This document shows positions 40,104 through 48,425 of a stretch of 52,304 bases of DNA, piece by piece; positions within the stretch are counted from its first letter, which is position 1; every line of letters starts with the position of its first letter. Made by a program: the position numbers and the translations under genes. The stretch is taken from positions 1-52,304 of the forward strand of contig CAMVEX010000018.1 of the NCBI GenBank assembly GCA_947166625.1, given 5' to 3'. This stretch comes from an uncultured Clostridia bacterium (GTDB taxonomy: Bacteria > Bacillota > Clostridia > Oscillospirales > Acutalibacteraceae). Under the pieces are notes generated by a model. The model made no database searches. It saw only the letters and a program-made list of their open reading frames with translations, and was not told where the DNA came from.

Positions 40104-41931
40104 GCTGGTCGGCATCGAAGCCGCCGAAATAAAAAATCTTACAACCGAAGATCTCTACAGCGAAGCTCTGACCGACGCCCTCTATGCCATTGAGAGCCGT
40201 TCGGAGTTTCACCGGGTCAAAGGTCTGATCCTCAACCGTGCCAGGGCGCTGGATATCGGCGCGGAGTATAAGGCTTACCTCGAATCCGTTGAAAGCGATC
40301 TCGACGAATATAACGACACAGCCGAATTCAATCATACGACGAATTTCGGGCTTGACGGTTGGCAGTCACTCAACTGCGGCCAATGGATTGCTGATCGGAA
40401 CGGGATCCGAAAAAAGACATCGAAGCTGTTCGCCTCGCGCAGTCCGATTCAGCCTGTTGAGATCCTCGAGAATCGAAGCAGCGGTACCGAGAAGGTTCGG
40501 CTTCAATTTTGGAAAAACGGTAAGACAAGATACATAATCGTTGACCGAAATCAAATCGCCGCGAAAGCAAACATCGTGAAGCTCGCCTCTCAGGGCATTG
40601 AGGTCACTTCCGAATCGAGCGGTCAGCTCGTGCAGTATCTCAGTGATGTCATAAACCTGAATCCGCTCCCTTTTTCAACGGCATATTCCCAAATGGGGTG
40701 GCATGAGAATTTATTTATTCCCTACGATAAAGAGGCGGTTTTTGACGGTGAAGAATCAAACCGGTATCTTTTCAAGGCTTTTACCAAAAAAGGCAAAATC
40801 GGGCCCTGGTGCGAAAATACGGCAAAATACCGTAAGAATATCGCAGTCCGTCTCGCGATGGGTGCATCGTTTGCCTCGGTACTGCTTGAAAAGATCGGAG
40901 CGCTGCCGTTTGTTTTTCATCTCTGGGGGAAGACCGGGACCGGCAAAACCGTCGCACTTATGATAGCAATGTCAATCTGGGGAAACCCGAAGATGGGCGC
41001 TACCGTGCGCACTCTGAATATGACGCAGAACGCTCTGATCGGACAGGCAGCTTTTCTTAACTCGCTGCCGTTTGCCGGTGACGAGTTGCAAACCATTAAG
41101 GAGCGATTTGATAATTACGATAAACTCATTATGCGATGCACCGAGGGCGTTGACCGTGGCAGGATGATTGACGGCCAAAAGGCAGCCGAAACCAAACGGT
41201 GGAAATGCGCCTTTTTATTTACCGGGGAAGATAAATGCACCCGTCCGAACTCTGGCGCCGGTGTGAAAAACCGTTGCATTGAGGTCGAGGTTGACTCGGA
41301 GCTTATCGAAAACGGAAACACGGCGGTAAACTTCGTTGAGGATAATTACGGCCACGCCGGAAAGCTCTTCATTGAGAAACTGCAAGCGATAAATCCGGAG
41401 TCGCTCAGATTCGAGTATAACAATATGATGACATCGCTCGCCGAAGCGGCAGAAACCGAGCCAAAACAGGCCGCGGCAATGGCAGCGATTCTTCTGGCGG
41501 ACACACTCTCCCGAGAACTGTTTTGGCAGGATGAAAAGCCGCTCAGTTTCAGAGAGGTGATGCCGTTTATTGCTTCGCGCGAAGAAATCAGCATCGCAGA
41601 AAGGGCGTATTCGTTCATTATCGATATTATTGCGAAAAATTACGCTAAATTTCACCTTGATGATAATCGCGGAGAGATATGGGGCGGTGAGAAAGACGGA
41701 GCCGTGTATTTCAACGCTACCGTGCTCAAGGACGAATTACAGCGAGCCGGATTCGAGTTGTCTTCGGTAGCTCAGACCTGGGCGAAAAAAGGATATATCC
41801 GGAAGGCAAAAGATGGACGTACAACTCATTCAACAAGGGTGAACGGTATCAAGTGCCGATACGTAATCATAGAGCTGCCGGATGATCCGGAGCCGGACGA
41901 AACCGATTATGACGAGGTAATTGACTTATGA
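40090..41931 (+). CDS. DUF927-family replicative helicase/primase protein
   Basis: 613 residues from ATG 40090. Residues about 140-250 belong to DUF927 (VNL-type NPLPFSTAYSQMGW). Walker A GKTGTGKT lies at 280-287, Walker B-like PFAGDELQTI about 45 residues later, and an arginine-finger-like GVKNRCIEVEVD follows. Superfamily 3-like ATPase used with CHC2 primase in phage and mobile-element replication. C-terminal about 130 residues look winged-helix-like. Confidence 0.87.
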   Translation: MASYELVGIEAAEIKNLTTEDLYSEALTDALYAIESRSEFHRVKGLILNRARALDIGAEYKAYLESVESDLDEYNDTAEFNHTTNFGLDGWQSLNCGQWIADRNGIRKKTSKLFASRSPIQPVEILENRSSGTEKVRLQFWKNGKTRYIIVDRNQIAAKANIVKLASQGIEVTSESSGQLVQYLSDVINLNPLPFSTAYSQMGWHENLFIPYDKEAVFDGEESNRYLFKAFTKKGKIGPWCENTAKYRKNIAVRLAMGASFASVLLEKIGALPFVFHLWGKTGTGKTVALMIAMSIWGNPKMGATVRTLNMTQNALIGQAAFLNSLPFAGDELQTIKERFDNYDKLIMRCTEGVDRGRMIDGQKAAETKRWKCAFLFTGEDKCTRPNSGAGVKNRCIEVEVDSELIENGNTAVNFVEDNYGHAGKLFIEKLQAINPESLRFEYNNMMTSLAEAAETEPKQAAAMAAILLADTLSRELFWQDEKPLSFREVMPFIASREEISIAERAYSFIIDIIAKNYAKFHLDDNRGEIWGGEKDGAVYFNATVLKDELQRAGFELSSVAQTWAKKGYIRKAKDGRTTHSTRVNGIKCRYVIIELPDDPEPDETDYDEVIDL

Positions 41932-42179
41932 GAATGGAAAAAGCTGAACTCGAAGAAGCATTGAGACGGGCGAAATTCTGTATGAAGCGCCGAGTTATGA
42001 TTCAGTATAACGGCGCCGAATACATTCCTCACGGTCTTTATCTTCAATATTCGGACAAAGACGGATTCTTTTATTCCATTGAGCTGATCCAAAACAGCCG
42101 CAGGAACTGTCTCATAATAGTCCCTCTGGACGATGTTGACCTGCCGGCAGAAGGAGGCGGATATAAACTTGCAGATTGA
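41928..42179 (+). CDS. Hypothetical phage protein
   Basis: 83 residues, starting MRMEKAELEEALRRAKFCM and continuing with a beta-rich part (YIPHGLYLQYSDKDGFFYSIELIQ). ATGA overlap with the helicase gene. Not recognised; probable accessory protein. Confidence 0.6.
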   Translation: MRMEKAELEEALRRAKFCMKRRVMIQYNGAEYIPHGLYLQYSDKDGFFYSIELIQNSRRNCLIIVPLDDVDLPAEGGGYKLAD

Positions 42180-42489
42180 AGAAGTAAAAAAGTATCTATC
42201 CGGATACCAGGTCGCGGCACAAAATATCAAAGCTATGTCCGTGCTGCCCGAGAACGATTATGTCAGAACTCAGATTGCCCGGAGCCGAGCGCTTCAGTCC
42301 GATATCGAAAGAACACTGAGCAAGCTGAAGATAAGCCAAAAGCGGACCATTCTCGAGGCTCATTATATCGGCGGTCTTTCACTCAGAGCGATCGAGCGTA
42401 AACTCCTGCTATCGAAGAGCACAGTGCAAAAATACCACCGGGCGGGGCTCGAAAAAGTCGGTGAGATTCTTGAAAAGAGGTCAATATGA
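42169..42489 (+). CDS. ArpU/sigma-70-region-4-like late regulator
   Basis: 106 residues from TTG 42169 (AAGGAGG upstream). The C-terminal helix-turn-helix KRTILEAHYIGGLSLRAIERKLLLSKSTVQKYHRAGLEKVGEIL is that of ArpU/RinA-like phage activators of late transcription. End-of-early-operon position agrees. Candidate target: promoter near 29765-29793. Confidence 0.75.
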   Translation: MQIEEVKKYLSGYQVAAQNIKAMSVLPENDYVRTQIARSRALQSDIERTLSKLKISQKRTILEAHYIGGLSLRAIERKLLLSKSTVQKYHRAGLEKVGEILEKRSI

Positions 42490-43148
42490 AAACTGTTGTA
42501 ACTTTTTTAATCACTTTTACGCTGATTTTCGCTCTTTCCTGTCAAAAGGTAAATGACTATGAGGAAACCTCACAGCTGCGGACCGAGACTACCCTGCAAG
42601 CGACTGCAAGTTACACGCAAATTACAGAAGCCTTAACAGATAAGGAATCCGAGACGGAAACAACCAAAATTGAAAGCTCTGTGCAAGTAAAAACAACGGC
42701 AAAAATCAGTGAAACCTCACAAAATCCGGCTCCGACCTCACAGATTAACTCGGCAGCGTTCCGATATGATGACGGCGAAGAGGTTTATATCACGGCGGCG
42801 GAATACAACGAAATATGCGGCGTCGTTATGAATGAAACGGGCTACGGCTCCTACGAGGGATGTGTTGCTGTCGCTCAATGTATCCGCAATCAGATCATCC
42901 GAGAGAAGCGGAAGGGCAACCCCTACGATATAGCTTCAATCAGAGCGCTTTATGGTGAACACTACACGCGGAAGCCGAACGACCGAGTAAGGCGGGCTGT
43001 TACCGATGTATTTTATAGTCATGTCGTGGTAACCACCGAGCCGATCATAGCGTGGTGTAACGGCGGCTCATCGTGGCACAATCAACAGATTAAAGTGTGT
43101 TCTTATGACGGGAACGATTTTTACAAATTAAGTGTAAAGGATTGGTGA
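42486..43148 (+). CDS. SleB-like cell wall hydrolase lipoprotein
   Basis: 220 residues. Signal peptide KTVVTFLITFTLIFALSC with lipobox LALSC-type (Cys19), then a Ser/Thr/Glu-rich linker (about 25-92), then a Hydrolase_2 (SleB-like) domain: EYNEICGVVMNETGYGSYEGCVAVAQCIRN (conserved Glu) to WCNGGSSWHNQQI. Unlike the M23 endolysin it is exported and anchored, and encoded in the early operon; it could alter the envelope of the infected cell or lysogen. Confidence 0.78.
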   Translation: MKTVVTFLITFTLIFALSCQKVNDYEETSQLRTETTLQATASYTQITEALTDKESETETTKIESSVQVKTTAKISETSQNPAPTSQINSAAFRYDDGEEVYITAAEYNEICGVVMNETGYGSYEGCVAVAQCIRNQIIREKRKGNPYDIASIRALYGEHYTRKPNDRVRRAVTDVFYSHVVVTTEPIIAWCNGGSSWHNQQIKVCSYDGNDFYKLSVKDW

Positions 43149-43150
43149 AA

Positions 43151-43501
43151 ATGATAATGAACGGACAATTTGGAGAAATGAAAAAACTAATAAAAATGTT
43201 GCTTGAAGCAAAAATTCCGTTTCAACATATAGTTCAATATGCGTATACAGAATTTATGGCTGACAATATTAAGATGTTCGGCGAAGCTGGCAAATATATG
43301 CGAAATCAAATCAACTATTATAGAGCTGACGGGACGAGAGCTTTCGATTGTATTCTTCACTATGGCTCTTATGGTTGTGAAAAAGGATTGCTTGAATCAT
43401 ACAGCGAGCTCGGTGCAGATGAAGAAGGCAATCCGAGGGTTATGACGGCGGAAGAAGCTTTTGAAATTATCAAAAAAGATTGGGAGAATCAAAATGCCTA
43501 A
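43151..43501 (+). CDS. Hypothetical phage protein
   Basis: 116 residues from ATG 43151 with AAAGGA 9 bp upstream (TTG 43142 and GTG 43145 are alternatives). Helical N-terminus, then aromatic-rich (MRNQINYYRADGTRAFDCILHYGSYG). Not recognised. Overlap with the next gene by 8 bp suggests coupling. Confidence 0.58.
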   Translation: MIMNGQFGEMKKLIKMLLEAKIPFQHIVQYAYTEFMADNIKMFGEAGKYMRNQINYYRADGTRAFDCILHYGSYGCEKGLLESYSELGADEEGNPRVMTAEEAFEIIKKDWENQNA

Positions 43502-43793
43502 ATACATAAACGCAGAAAGGGTTCACGGTAAATGTTCTTTCTGCCGCAACCGTGAAACTTGCCCCGAAAAAAGAGGAAGTCACTGGCATTGCTGGCATTT
43601 TGACGAAAAGTTTGCCGCTGATGTTGCAGAGTTAAAACGCGGAGAATGGATAATTAAAGAAACCGCTCGGCAAAAAATTACTTACACAAGAAAACAAATC
43701 GCTCACTGCCCATATTGTGGTCATATGGAAGATAGAAAAATTTCCAAATTCTGCTCAGAATGTGGGGCGGATATGAGAGGTAAGTTAGAATGA
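43494..43793 (+). CDS. Zinc-ribbon phage protein
   Basis: 99 residues from ATG 43494. Two cysteine groups, CSFCRNRETCP and HCPYCGHM...FCSECGADMRG, the latter a typical CxxC-CxxC zinc ribbon of small phage proteins. Substrate unknown. Confidence 0.65.
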   Translation: MPKYINAERVHGKCSFCRNRETCPEKRGSHWHCWHFDEKFAADVAELKRGEWIIKETARQKITYTRKQIAHCPYCGHMEDRKISKFCSECGADMRGKLE

Positions 43794-44035
43794 ATTACTA
43801 TTGTGCAATTCGGCGAAAAAAAGACAATCGCTTTGTAAGCGGGACGGATTATCGCTATCATCCACCTCATCAGATTTTTGCTGACGAAACAAGACCGCCG
43901 CTGTTGATTCCGCAAAATTCGTTAGAAACTGAAATTGCGGTTAGACATATAAACCTTAAACATTATGAAACTATTTTTGTGTTTTTATGCGAGGTGAGAA
44001 AATTCAGTAAATTTGAAAAGGCGGTCAAAAAATGA
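43790..44035 (+). CDS. Hypothetical phage protein
   Basis: 81 residues (MNYYCAIRRKKDNRFVSGTDYRYHPPHQIF at the start). ATGA coupling to the genes on both sides. No recognised family. Confidence 0.55.
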   Translation: MNYYCAIRRKKDNRFVSGTDYRYHPPHQIFADETRPPLLIPQNSLETEIAVRHINLKHYETIFVFLCEVRKFSKFEKAVKK

Positions 44036-44211
44036 CAATATATTATAACAACGGCAAGACCGAAAAGCGGATCAGCGGCGTTATAAATATTGAGGTCATT
44101 GACGGTGAGCACCCGATTGTCGCCCTGCTTGAGAACGGCAGAGAATTGACAATAAGGCTTGATAATATCGAAAGTATTTATGACGAAAGGATATTAAACG
44201 AGAAATCATGA
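44032..44211 (+). CDS. 59-aa hypothetical protein
   Basis: ATGA overlaps on both sides (44032 and 44208). Beta-rich: TIYYNNGKTEKRISGVINIEVI then VALLENGRELTIRLDNIESI. Its size and coupling support expression. Function unknown. Confidence 0.6.
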   Translation: MTIYYNNGKTEKRISGVINIEVIDGEHPIVALLENGRELTIRLDNIESIYDERILNEKS

Positions 44212-44495
44212 TTATTTATTTGAGCGGAAGGATAACGGGAAATCCCCGGTATCATGAACAATTTGAAACAGCGGAAGAGCTTTTGAGTAAGCAGGGCGAA
44301 ATTGTTTTGAACCCGGCGGCGCTGCCGGAGGGACTGTCTCGCGAAAAATACATGCCGATATGTCTTGCAATGCTTGAAGCGGCTGACGCCGTGCTTCTGC
44401 TTCAGGGCTGGGAAAATAGTAAAGGCGCACAGGTTGAAAAGGCTTATGCAGAATATCAGAGAAAACATATTTATTACGAAAAGGAGAGTCTATGA
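44208..44495 (+). CDS. DUF4406 nucleoside 2-deoxyribosyltransferase-like protein
   Basis: 95 residues. IYLSGRITGNPRYHEQF, VLNPAALPEG, and AMLEAADAVLLLQGWENSKGAQVEKAYAE are the DUF4406 / nucleoside 2-deoxyribosyltransferase-like signature. It may act on nucleotides during infection. Last clear gene of the early operon; a 17-codon ORF follows it across the arm repeats. Confidence 0.82.
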   Translation: MIIYLSGRITGNPRYHEQFETAEELLSKQGEIVLNPAALPEGLSREKYMPICLAMLEAADAVLLLQGWENSKGAQVEKAYAEYQRKHIYYEKESL

Positions 44496-44525
44496 ATAAA
44501 TCAGTCCGTTATGTCGGACGGAATT

Positions 44526-44547
44526 TGTCGCTAATTTGTCGCTAATT
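44526..44547 (+). repeat. Candidate integrase arm sites, attR side
   Basis: Two exact tandem copies of TGTCGCTAATT, matching the pair at 12533-12554 in sequence, spacing and orientation. Confidence 0.6.
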
Positions 44548-44611
44548 TTCTTAAATCTTCTTGAATTTTCTTGATTTAAGTCTAAATTCGGCCACAAAGC
44601 AAGAAACAAAA

Positions 44612-44658
44612 AGACCGCCCCGAAATCCTTATATATCAAGGATTCGAGACGGTTTTTT
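44612..44658. terminator. Bidirectional terminator between early operon and tRNA-Pro
   Basis: A long stem (ACCG...CGGT at the base, 44614-44653) encloses CCTTATATATCAAGG. Plus-strand continuation is TTTTTT (early operon); minus-strand continuation is CTTTTTG (tRNA-Pro). Confidence 0.8.
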
Positions 44659-44708
44659 ATGGTCCGAGTGGCGAGACTTGAACTCACGGCCTCTTGACCC
44701 CCAGTCAA
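44657..44708. repeat. attR (52-bp core within tRNA-Pro)
   Basis: Identical to 12432-12483. Here it continues into the intact 5' half of the tRNA, so the prophage restores the tRNA gene. Confidence 0.93.
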
Positions 44709-44735
44709 GCGCGCTCCCAACTGCGCCACACCCGG
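44660..44735 (-). tRNA. tRNA-Pro (anticodon GGG)
   Basis: Minus strand: acceptor CCGGGTG/CACTCGG, discriminator A, encoded CCA, anticodon stem CTTGA/TCAAG with loop CTGGGGG (anticodon GGG), T-arm GTGAG/CTCGC. Target of the prophage integrase. Confidence 0.94.
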
Positions 44736-44780
44736 ATATTCAATTTATCGCGGCGGATGATCCGCCTGTCAACAAATGGT

Positions 44781-44808
44781 ATTATATCACAGATAAGGAA
44801 ATTGTCAA
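44781..44808 (-). promoter_or_regulatory. Promoter of tRNA-Pro
   Basis: Minus-strand TTGACA (44808-44803), 16 bp, TATAAT (44786-44781), both boxes perfect, 46 bp upstream of the tRNA. Confidence 0.85.
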
Positions 44809-44870
44809 GCATTATTTTCAAATATCGTGATTATTCGGGAAATGATTTTTGAGAGAGTGAAAATATAAAT

Positions 44871-45535
44871 AGATTTCAGATATCAGATATCAGATGTCGG
44901 ATGTCGAATCAAATTTTTCGCCGTTTCACTCCTCAAAATGACAGTTGGGAGAGGGCAAATGCTCTGCATATCCTTGTGACGGGCGACAGATTGTCGCACC
45001 CTACGATGTCAGGTGTTAGGTATTAGATTTGCACGCTCTTAGCGATTGCTCACTATCGGGATGAAACACATCACCCTTCCGCAATCGGTGACGGGTGTGT
45101 ATAAATATCGCCACACCCGCCCCTTCGGGGCACCTGCCCCCTCAGAAACATAGTCGCACTGCTTGCTTGAAGCGCTGCGCATTGCTCCTTGTTTCTTCAC
45201 CTCACCGCTTCGCTTCATCCGCCACTGGCGGCGCTTCGGCGGTTCGCCCCCGGTCTCGGAGAGGGCCGATGCTCCGCATATCCTTGATGACGGGATGCCG
45301 TGGGGTGCGGGTCTCCGGTGGAGACCTCTGCCGCAGGCAGAAGCACCGACCGAGCCGACAGGCGAGACCATCCCCTACGATGCTCTGTATATCCTTGAAA
45401 ATACGCACTTAGAATAATCGTTCATTCCCGGGATGGGGCACATTTACCTTTCGCAATCAGTATCGGGTGACAATAAAAAAGCGGGCGACAGGTTGTCGCC
45501 CTACAATGTATAAGATTTGCAAATAATCAGAATCA
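44871..45535. repeat. Degenerate intergenic repeat block
   Basis: It starts with five 7-bp units (AGATTTC, AGATATC, AGATATC, AGATGTC, GGATGTC; 44871-44905). GCATATCCTTG-type segments follow at about 44966, 45276 and 45390. CGGGATG...GCAATC segments occur at about 45057 and 45429, and GGGCGACA-TTGTCGC segments at about 44981 and 45483. No convincing gene between 44736 and 45546; short ORFs here are repeat-derived. Confidence 0.65.
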
Positions 45536-45546
45536 CAGAGCAAAAA

Positions 45547-46935
45547 TCATATTTTATCTGCTGAGGTCACATTTTGCAAAATCCGGCGGGCGACATATAT
45601 GCCGCTGGCGGAGGCGTGAGAGAGCGAATGAGTGACGCCGCTGCCGTCGCCGATAACATAAAGACCTTTATGCGGGGATTCAAGGTTATTATCGACCTTG
45701 ACCTCCATATTATAGAATTTGACCTCGACCCCGTAAAGGAGGGTATCGTCATTCGCGGTGCCGGGCGCGATCTTATCGAGGGCGTAGATCATCTCGATTA
45801 TTCCGTCAAGAATCCTCTTGGGAAGAACGAGGCTCAGATCGCCCGGAGTGGCTTTGAGGGTAGGATTGACGCTGCCCTCGATTATCCTCTGCACCGTGGA
45901 GCGTCTGCCTCTTTCGAGATCGCCGAATCTCTGGACGATGACACCGCCGCCGAGCATATTGGAAAGGCGCGAAATGCTCTCGCCGTATTCGTTGCTGTTT
46001 TTGAAGGGGAACGAGAAATGCTTGCTGACAAGCAGGGCAAAATTCGTATTTTCCGTTTGCAGGGACGGATCCTCGTAGCTGTGACCGTTTACGGTGATGA
46101 TTCCGTTTGTATTCTCATTGACAACTGCGCCGTGAGGATTCATGCAGAAGGTACGCACTCTGTCTTCAAATTTTTGGGTCCTGTAAACTATCTTGCCCTC
46201 ATAGAGCTCATCGGTGATGCCTTCAAAAACGACTGCGGGCAGTTCAACGCGGACTCCGAGATCGACTCTGTTGGATTCGGTGGGGATCTCAAGATCTTCG
46301 CAGACCGTCTGCATCCATTTGCTGCCGCTCCTGCCGACCGAAATAATGCAGTATTTCGCCTGTGCCGAGCCGCCCTCATAATCCACCTCATAGCCGTCAT
46401 CAAGCTTTTTGACGGATTTAATGGGGGTGAGGAAATGAAAATCGACTTTATCCTTGAGTAGAGAATAAAGATTTTCGAGCACCACATAATTCTTATCCGT
46501 GCCGAGGTGGCGAACGGAAGCGTCAAGCAGGGTGAGTTTATTCTCTATACATTTCTTTTTGAATGAGGTGCCGGCGGTGGAATAAAGCTTGGTCCCCTCC
46601 CCGCCGTTTGCCATATTTATCGAATCGACATATTTCATAAGCTCTATGGCTTTATCTCTGCCGATATATTCATAGAGGGTGCCGCCGAAATCATTGGTGA
46701 TATTATATTTACCATCCGAAAACGCACCCGCTCCGCCGAAGCCGCTCATGATCGAGCAGGTTTTGCAGCCGATACAGCTCTTTATCTTATCGCCGTCAAT
46801 GGGGCATTTACGCTTTGAGAGGGCGTTGCCCGATTCAAACACGGCAATCTTTATATCGGGATTTTTTGTAATCAGTTCATAGGCGGAATATATACCGCCG
46901 GGGCCTGCGCCGACAATTATCACATCATAAAACAT
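45547..46935 (-). CDS. FAD-dependent dehydrogenase (uncharacterised family)
   Basis: 462 residues. N-terminal Rossmann dinucleotide site DVIIVGAGPGGIYSAYEL (residues 4-21), a cysteine cluster KCPIDGDKIKSCIGCKTC (about 43-60, possibly iron-sulfur or redox cysteines), GFGGAGAFSDGKYNI, and the C-terminal FAD motif GLYVIGDGSGVTHSLSHASASG. Resembles the family of uncharacterised FAD-dependent dehydrogenases related to flavoprotein desaturases; substrate unknown. Same strand as the alcohol dehydrogenase 52 bp upstream. Confidence 0.82.
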   Translation of the reverse strand: MFYDVIIVGAGPGGIYSAYELITKNPDIKIAVFESGNALSKRKCPIDGDKIKSCIGCKTCSIMSGFGGAGAFSDGKYNITNDFGGTLYEYIGRDKAIELMKYVDSINMANGGEGTKLYSTAGTSFKKKCIENKLTLLDASVRHLGTDKNYVVLENLYSLLKDKVDFHFLTPIKSVKKLDDGYEVDYEGGSAQAKYCIISVGRSGSKWMQTVCEDLEIPTESNRVDLGVRVELPAVVFEGITDELYEGKIVYRTQKFEDRVRTFCMNPHGAVVNENTNGIITVNGHSYEDPSLQTENTNFALLVSKHFSFPFKNSNEYGESISRLSNMLGGGVIVQRFGDLERGRRSTVQRIIEGSVNPTLKATPGDLSLVLPKRILDGIIEMIYALDKIAPGTANDDTLLYGVEVKFYNMEVKVDNNLESPHKGLYVIGDGSGVTHSLSHASASGIYVARRILQNVTSADKI

Positions 46936-46955
46936 TGAATCAATTCCTTAAAATA

Positions 46956-46977
46956 GGGAGGTTTTGAAAAACCTCCC
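46956..46977 (-). terminator. Hairpin between alcohol dehydrogenase and FAD gene
   Basis: GGGAGGTTT/AAACCTCCC stem with a 4-nt loop, followed on the minus strand by TATTTT. Likely a partial terminator reducing read-through into the FAD gene. Confidence 0.6.
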
Positions 46978-46987
46978 GTTCAGTTTA

Positions 46988-48214
46988 TTATTTAAGATTT
47001 CCTATCTGTCTGATAAGCATTACGCATTCGTCAAATCCCATAAGCTTGGGCACGGGATAGAGAGGATTGCCCTCTTTGAGCGCCCTCTGAGCAATGGTGG
47101 GAACATCCTTCATCTGGATGCCGTCAATATGCTCGGGAATACCCATAGCGGCGTTATACTCTCTGACCTTGGCGATGAAGCCCTGAGCCTTCTGAGCCTG
47201 AGTGAGACCGGTGGAATCAAATCCGGCGACATCGTAGAGCTGAGCAAGGCGCTCCTGAGCCTCTTCACCGTAATAATCGAGGACATAGGGAAGAATGACC
47301 GCCATGGCGAGGCCGTGAGGAATATGATAGAATCCGCCGAGATTGTGGCCGATGGCGTGAACATAGCCGACATAAGCTCTGGTAAACGCCATACCCGCGT
47401 AATAGGAAGCTTTGAGCATATTGCCGCGCGCCTCGATATTCTTGCCGTCATTATAAGCGGTCTGAATATTATCAAAGATGAGCCTTACGGCCTTCTTGGC
47501 GAATTCCTCGGTGTTGGCAACGTTGCTTCTGCCGATATAAGCCTCAACGGCGTGAGTGAGAGCATCCATACCGGTGGTCGATGTAACATGTGGAGGAAGC
47601 CCGACGGTGAGTTCGGGATCGAGCACCGCATAACCGGGACGAAGCTTCGGATCGTTTATGGGATTTTTTTCATGAGTTTCTTCATCGGTAACTACCGCCG
47701 CGAGAGTGACCTCGGAGCCTGTGCCCGCGGTGGTGGGAACGGCGAAAAGAGGAGGAAGGGGCTTGCGGATCTTAAGCAGGCCGCGCATCTTGCGAACACT
47801 GGTATTGGGATTGGCTACCCTCGCGCCCGCAGCCTTGGCGCAATCCATCGGGCTGCCGCCGCCGAACGCGATGATCGCTTCGCAACCGCCTCTTAAATAA
47901 GCGTCTCTCGCCGCCTCGATATTCTCTATGGACGGATTGGGCTGAACATCATCAAACACTTTATACTGAACGCGCGCGTTATCAAGCTCCTCATAAAGAG
48001 AATCGAGCAGATGAAGACCGGTGAGGCCTTTATCGGTGACAACGAGAACGCAGCTTATCCCCTTTGATTTGACAAGAGCGGGAAGTTTTCTGATCGAGCC
48101 GGGGCCCTCGAGAAGAACGGGCTCTTTCCAATTGAAGAAATCCGTACCCATTACAAGCTTGAAGCCTGCCTGATAAGTCCTGCAAAAAACCTTTGAAATC
48201 GGTGATACCGGCAT
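46988..48214 (-). CDS. Iron-containing alcohol dehydrogenase
   Basis: 408 residues from ATG 48214 (AAAAGGAGAGTTATT; an upstream ATG at 48232 lies within this ribosome site). NAD(P)-binding FGGGSPMDCAKAAG and the PTTAGTGSEVT signature. Metal ligands are expected in GMDALTHAVEAY and in GHNLGGFYHIPHG. Family members reduce aldehydes or oxidise alcohols in fermentation. Specific substrate unknown. Confidence 0.92.
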   Translation of the reverse strand: MPVSPISKVFCRTYQAGFKLVMGTDFFNWKEPVLLEGPGSIRKLPALVKSKGISCVLVVTDKGLTGLHLLDSLYEELDNARVQYKVFDDVQPNPSIENIEAARDAYLRGGCEAIIAFGGGSPMDCAKAAGARVANPNTSVRKMRGLLKIRKPLPPLFAVPTTAGTGSEVTLAAVVTDEETHEKNPINDPKLRPGYAVLDPELTVGLPPHVTSTTGMDALTHAVEAYIGRSNVANTEEFAKKAVRLIFDNIQTAYNDGKNIEARGNMLKASYYAGMAFTRAYVGYVHAIGHNLGGFYHIPHGLAMAVILPYVLDYYGEEAQERLAQLYDVAGFDSTGLTQAQKAQGFIAKVREYNAAMGIPEHIDGIQMKDVPTIAQRALKEGNPLYPVPKLMGFDECVMLIRQIGNLK

Positions 48215-48245
48215 AATAACTCTCCTTTTCATTTTTCACCAGGTT

Positions 48246-48274
48246 ATTCTAGCACATTATTACAAAATATGCAA
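48246..48274 (-). promoter_or_regulatory. Promoter of the alcohol dehydrogenase
   Basis: Minus-strand TTGCAT (48274-48269), 17 bp, TAGAAT (48251-48246), about 30 bp before the start codon. Confidence 0.7.
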
Positions 48275-48381
48275 TGATTTTGAAGATAAAATCCTTCTCT
48301 TTGCATAAATCATTTAATTGACTTTTGAAATTTTCCCGGTTCATCTGAGGATTTATGCTTTAATAACGTAAAATAATGTGA

Positions 48382-48387
48382 TATAAT
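48382..48387 (+). promoter_or_regulatory. Likely -10 box of the C11 peptidase gene
   Basis: TATAAT 38 bp upstream of the start. The -35 hexamer 17 bp before it (TTTAAT) is poor. Confidence 0.4.
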
Positions 48388-48425
48388 CGTGACACCGAAA
48401 TAATGAATCAGCAGGAGCGCCGGGA

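Larger units (their letters stand above)
12432..44708. mobile_element. Complete siphovirus-type prophage integrated in tRNA-Pro
   Basis: The element is bounded by 52-bp identical direct repeats (12432-12483 and 44657-44708) covering the 3' half of tRNA-Pro; it contains all expected modules: packaging, head, tail, lysis, integrase, repressor/Cro, recombination and replication. Late genes run leftward, early genes rightward, and they converge on the attachment site. All core genes look intact, so it may be inducible. Head genes are of HK97 type and the tail genes of long non-contractile type (tail tube, G/GT chaperones, tape measure, no sheath seen). Confidence 0.93.

Noticed and set aside
44492-44545. 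17-codon ORF after the DUF4406 gene
   Set aside because: It has a good ribosome site and ATGA coupling, but half of it is the tandem arm repeat; more likely chance or a truncated end.
45039-45417. Overlapping ORFs of 68-110 codons in the intergenic repeat block
   Set aside because: They run through degenerate repeats, lack ribosome sites and encode Arg/Pro-rich nonsense typical of non-coding GC-rich DNA.
45574-46461. 295-codon plus-strand frame opposite the FAD dehydrogenase gene
   Set aside because: The minus-strand frame has clear FAD-binding motifs; this one has none.
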